A model generated the notes under the pieces. The model was given only the letters and a program-made list of their open reading frames with translations. It was not told the DNA's origin and did no database searches. Below are positions 5,777-6,651 of a DNA stretch of 6,651 nt, in pieces. Origin of the DNA: Nitrososphaera sp. (GTDB lineage Archaea; Thermoproteota; Nitrososphaeria; Nitrososphaerales; Nitrososphaeraceae); the NCBI GenBank assembly GCA_025450475.1, contig JANWHJ010000055.1, forward strand, positions 1 to 6,651, given 5' to 3'. The first letter of the stretch is position 1, and every line of letters begins with the position of its first letter. Made by a program: the position numbers and the translations under genes.

Positions 5777-6651
5777 GTGTCGCAGCAAGACGGCAAAAAG
5801 TCAGAGGAGAAAAAGCCAAAAGCAATTGCATTACTGTCCGGCGGCCTTGACAGCAGTTTGGCCGTGAGGATGATGCTTGAGCAGAACGTAGACGTGGAAG
5901 CCGTCGCGATAAAAACGCCGTTTTGTGATTTTGACTGTGGAAAAGGGTGCGGCCATCGCGTCAAAGAAGTTGCCGACGAACTGGGCATTAAGTTAAAGAC
6001 TGTATATTTTGGTGAGGAATATCTCCGTATGCTAAAGAATCCAAAACACGGTTACGGCTCAGGCATGAACCCGTGCATCGATTGCAGGGGAATGATGTAC
6101 AATGCCGCAAAAGAGCAGATGGAAAAGACAGGCGCGGATTTTGTTATTACCGGCGAGGTGCTCTTTCAGCGCCCGATGAGTCAGAACAACCGCGCGCTGC
6201 ACATAATTGAAAATGAGGCCGGATTGGAGGGGAGGGTGCTGCGTCCGCTGTCTGCAAAACACCTGCAGCCTACGGTCGCAGAAAAATCAGGATTGATAAA
6301 GCGTGAAAATATGGGCAGCATTAAGGGTAGATCAAGGAGGGGCCAGTTGGAGATGGCAAAGCACTTTGGCATAGCAGATCCGCCAAACGCCGCCGGCGGA
6401 TGCCTACTTACGGACCCCGCTTTTTCGCTGCGCGTTGAAGACATCATGAATCACTGCAGCGACATCCCTTCGCTCAACGATATTGAGCTCTTGAAGGTCG
6501 GCAGACATTTCCGGCTCACGCCTGAAACCAAACTTATCGTTGGACGGAACAAGGAAGAAAACGAAGTGATAAAGGCGTTAGTGACAGAAGGCGACGTTGT
6601 CATTGAAGCCAAAGATCATGTCGGGCCGACTTGCATAATTCGCGGCAAGCA
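5777..6651 (+). CDS. PP-loop tRNA thiouridylase-like protein with NFACT-R-type domain (3' end cut)
   Basis: Predicted to activate a tRNA uridine with ATP and insert sulfur, as in MnmA/ThiI-type enzymes. The 291 visible residues begin with a Lys/Glu-rich tail (1-15), then the PP-loop SGGLDSS (21-27) in an adenine nucleotide alpha-hydrolase fold. Next come C50-x3-C54-x3-C58, NPCIDC (98-103), GEVLFQRPMSQ (126-136) and GGCLLTDP (207-214). From about 245 the sequence (LIVGRNKEENEVI at 253-265, then D273 and VGPTCIIRG at 282-290) resembles NFACT-R RNA-binding domains, known to be fused to such PP-loop enzymes. No THUMP domain precedes the PP-loop, unlike ThiI. C100, C103 and C209 may hold a [4Fe-4S] cluster, by analogy with TtuA. 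GTG 5777 is the only conventional start between the in-frame TGA at 5720-5722 and the PP-loop. The exact tRNA position modified cannot be told from sequence. Confidence 0.8.
   Translation, partial: MSQQDGKKSEEKKPKAIALLSGGLDSSLAVRMMLEQNVDVEAVAIKTPFCDFDCGKGCGHRVKEVADELGIKLKTVYFGEEYLRMLKNPKHGYGSGMNPCIDCRGMMYNAAKEQMEKTGADFVITGEVLFQRPMSQNNRALHIIENEAGLEGRVLRPLSAKHLQPTVAEKSGLIKRENMGSIKGRSRRGQLEMAKHFGIADPPNAAGGCLLTDPAFSLRVEDIMNHCSDIPSLNDIELLKVGRHFRLTPETKLIVGRNKEENEVIKALVTEGDVVIEAKDHVGPTCIIRGK

Noticed and set aside
5647..6447. Three minus-strand ORFs (67-113 residues) opposite the PP-loop gene
   Set aside because: The plus strand has one long frame with PP-loop and cysteine motifs running off the window end; these are its shadows.
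1..6651. Mobile elements, CRISPR arrays or defence genes
   Set aside because: No transposase or integrase motifs, terminal inverted repeats, target duplications or regularly spaced repeats were seen; nearly all of the DNA is covered by housekeeping genes.

Overview
The window reads as chromosomal DNA of an archaeon, most likely a Nitrososphaera-like thaumarchaeote (phylum inferred, not proven). The tRNA synthetases are of archaeal/eukaryotic type: PheRS alpha has an N-terminal winged-helix region, PheRS beta is a short form of about 547 residues, and TrpRS carries the AIDQDPYWRM signature. CoaD is the archaeal form. Five genes have a TATA-like box centred about 26-31 bp upstream of a start codon that lacks a Shine-Dalgarno sequence, which suggests leaderless transcripts. 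No mobile element, CRISPR array or RNA gene was seen.

Layout from left to right. (1) Positions 2-133: the C-terminal end of a [4Fe-4S] ferredoxin-like protein cut by the window edge. (2) 173-658: archaeal phosphopantetheine adenylyltransferase (CoA synthesis), starting with TTG. (3) 696-1034: an unrecognised 112-residue protein, starting with GTG. (4) On the minus strand, 2466-1312 and 1315-1031: tryptophanyl-tRNA synthetase, then a small protein that may be a Pcc1-like KEOPS subunit, overlapping by ATGA. The small gene converges on gene 3, and one palindromic CTAG supplies both stop codons. (5) A 59-bp divergent promoter region at 2467-2525. (6) 2526-4013 and 4001-5644 on the plus strand: pheS and pheT, overlapping by 13 bp, the two subunits of phenylalanyl-tRNA synthetase. 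(7) A 132-bp intergenic region. (8) 5777 to the window end: a PP-loop tRNA-thiouridylase-like protein with the beginning of a C-terminal NFACT-R-type RNA-binding domain.

Most of the genes serve tRNA charging and probably tRNA modification: Trp and Phe synthetases, a possible t6A (KEOPS) subunit, and a predicted tRNA sulfur-insertion enzyme. The clearest unusual point is that TrpRS carries an exact C-x22-C-x6-C-x2-C motif, the [4Fe-4S] signature reported for Thermotoga maritima TrpRS. Other points worth checking are a symmetric AT palindrome serving as a shared divergent promoter, a sharp composition change inside pheS at a domain boundary, and short inverted and direct repeats in the small intergenic gaps. 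I did not find a convincing new multi-gene system; this is mainly housekeeping DNA with some notable details.
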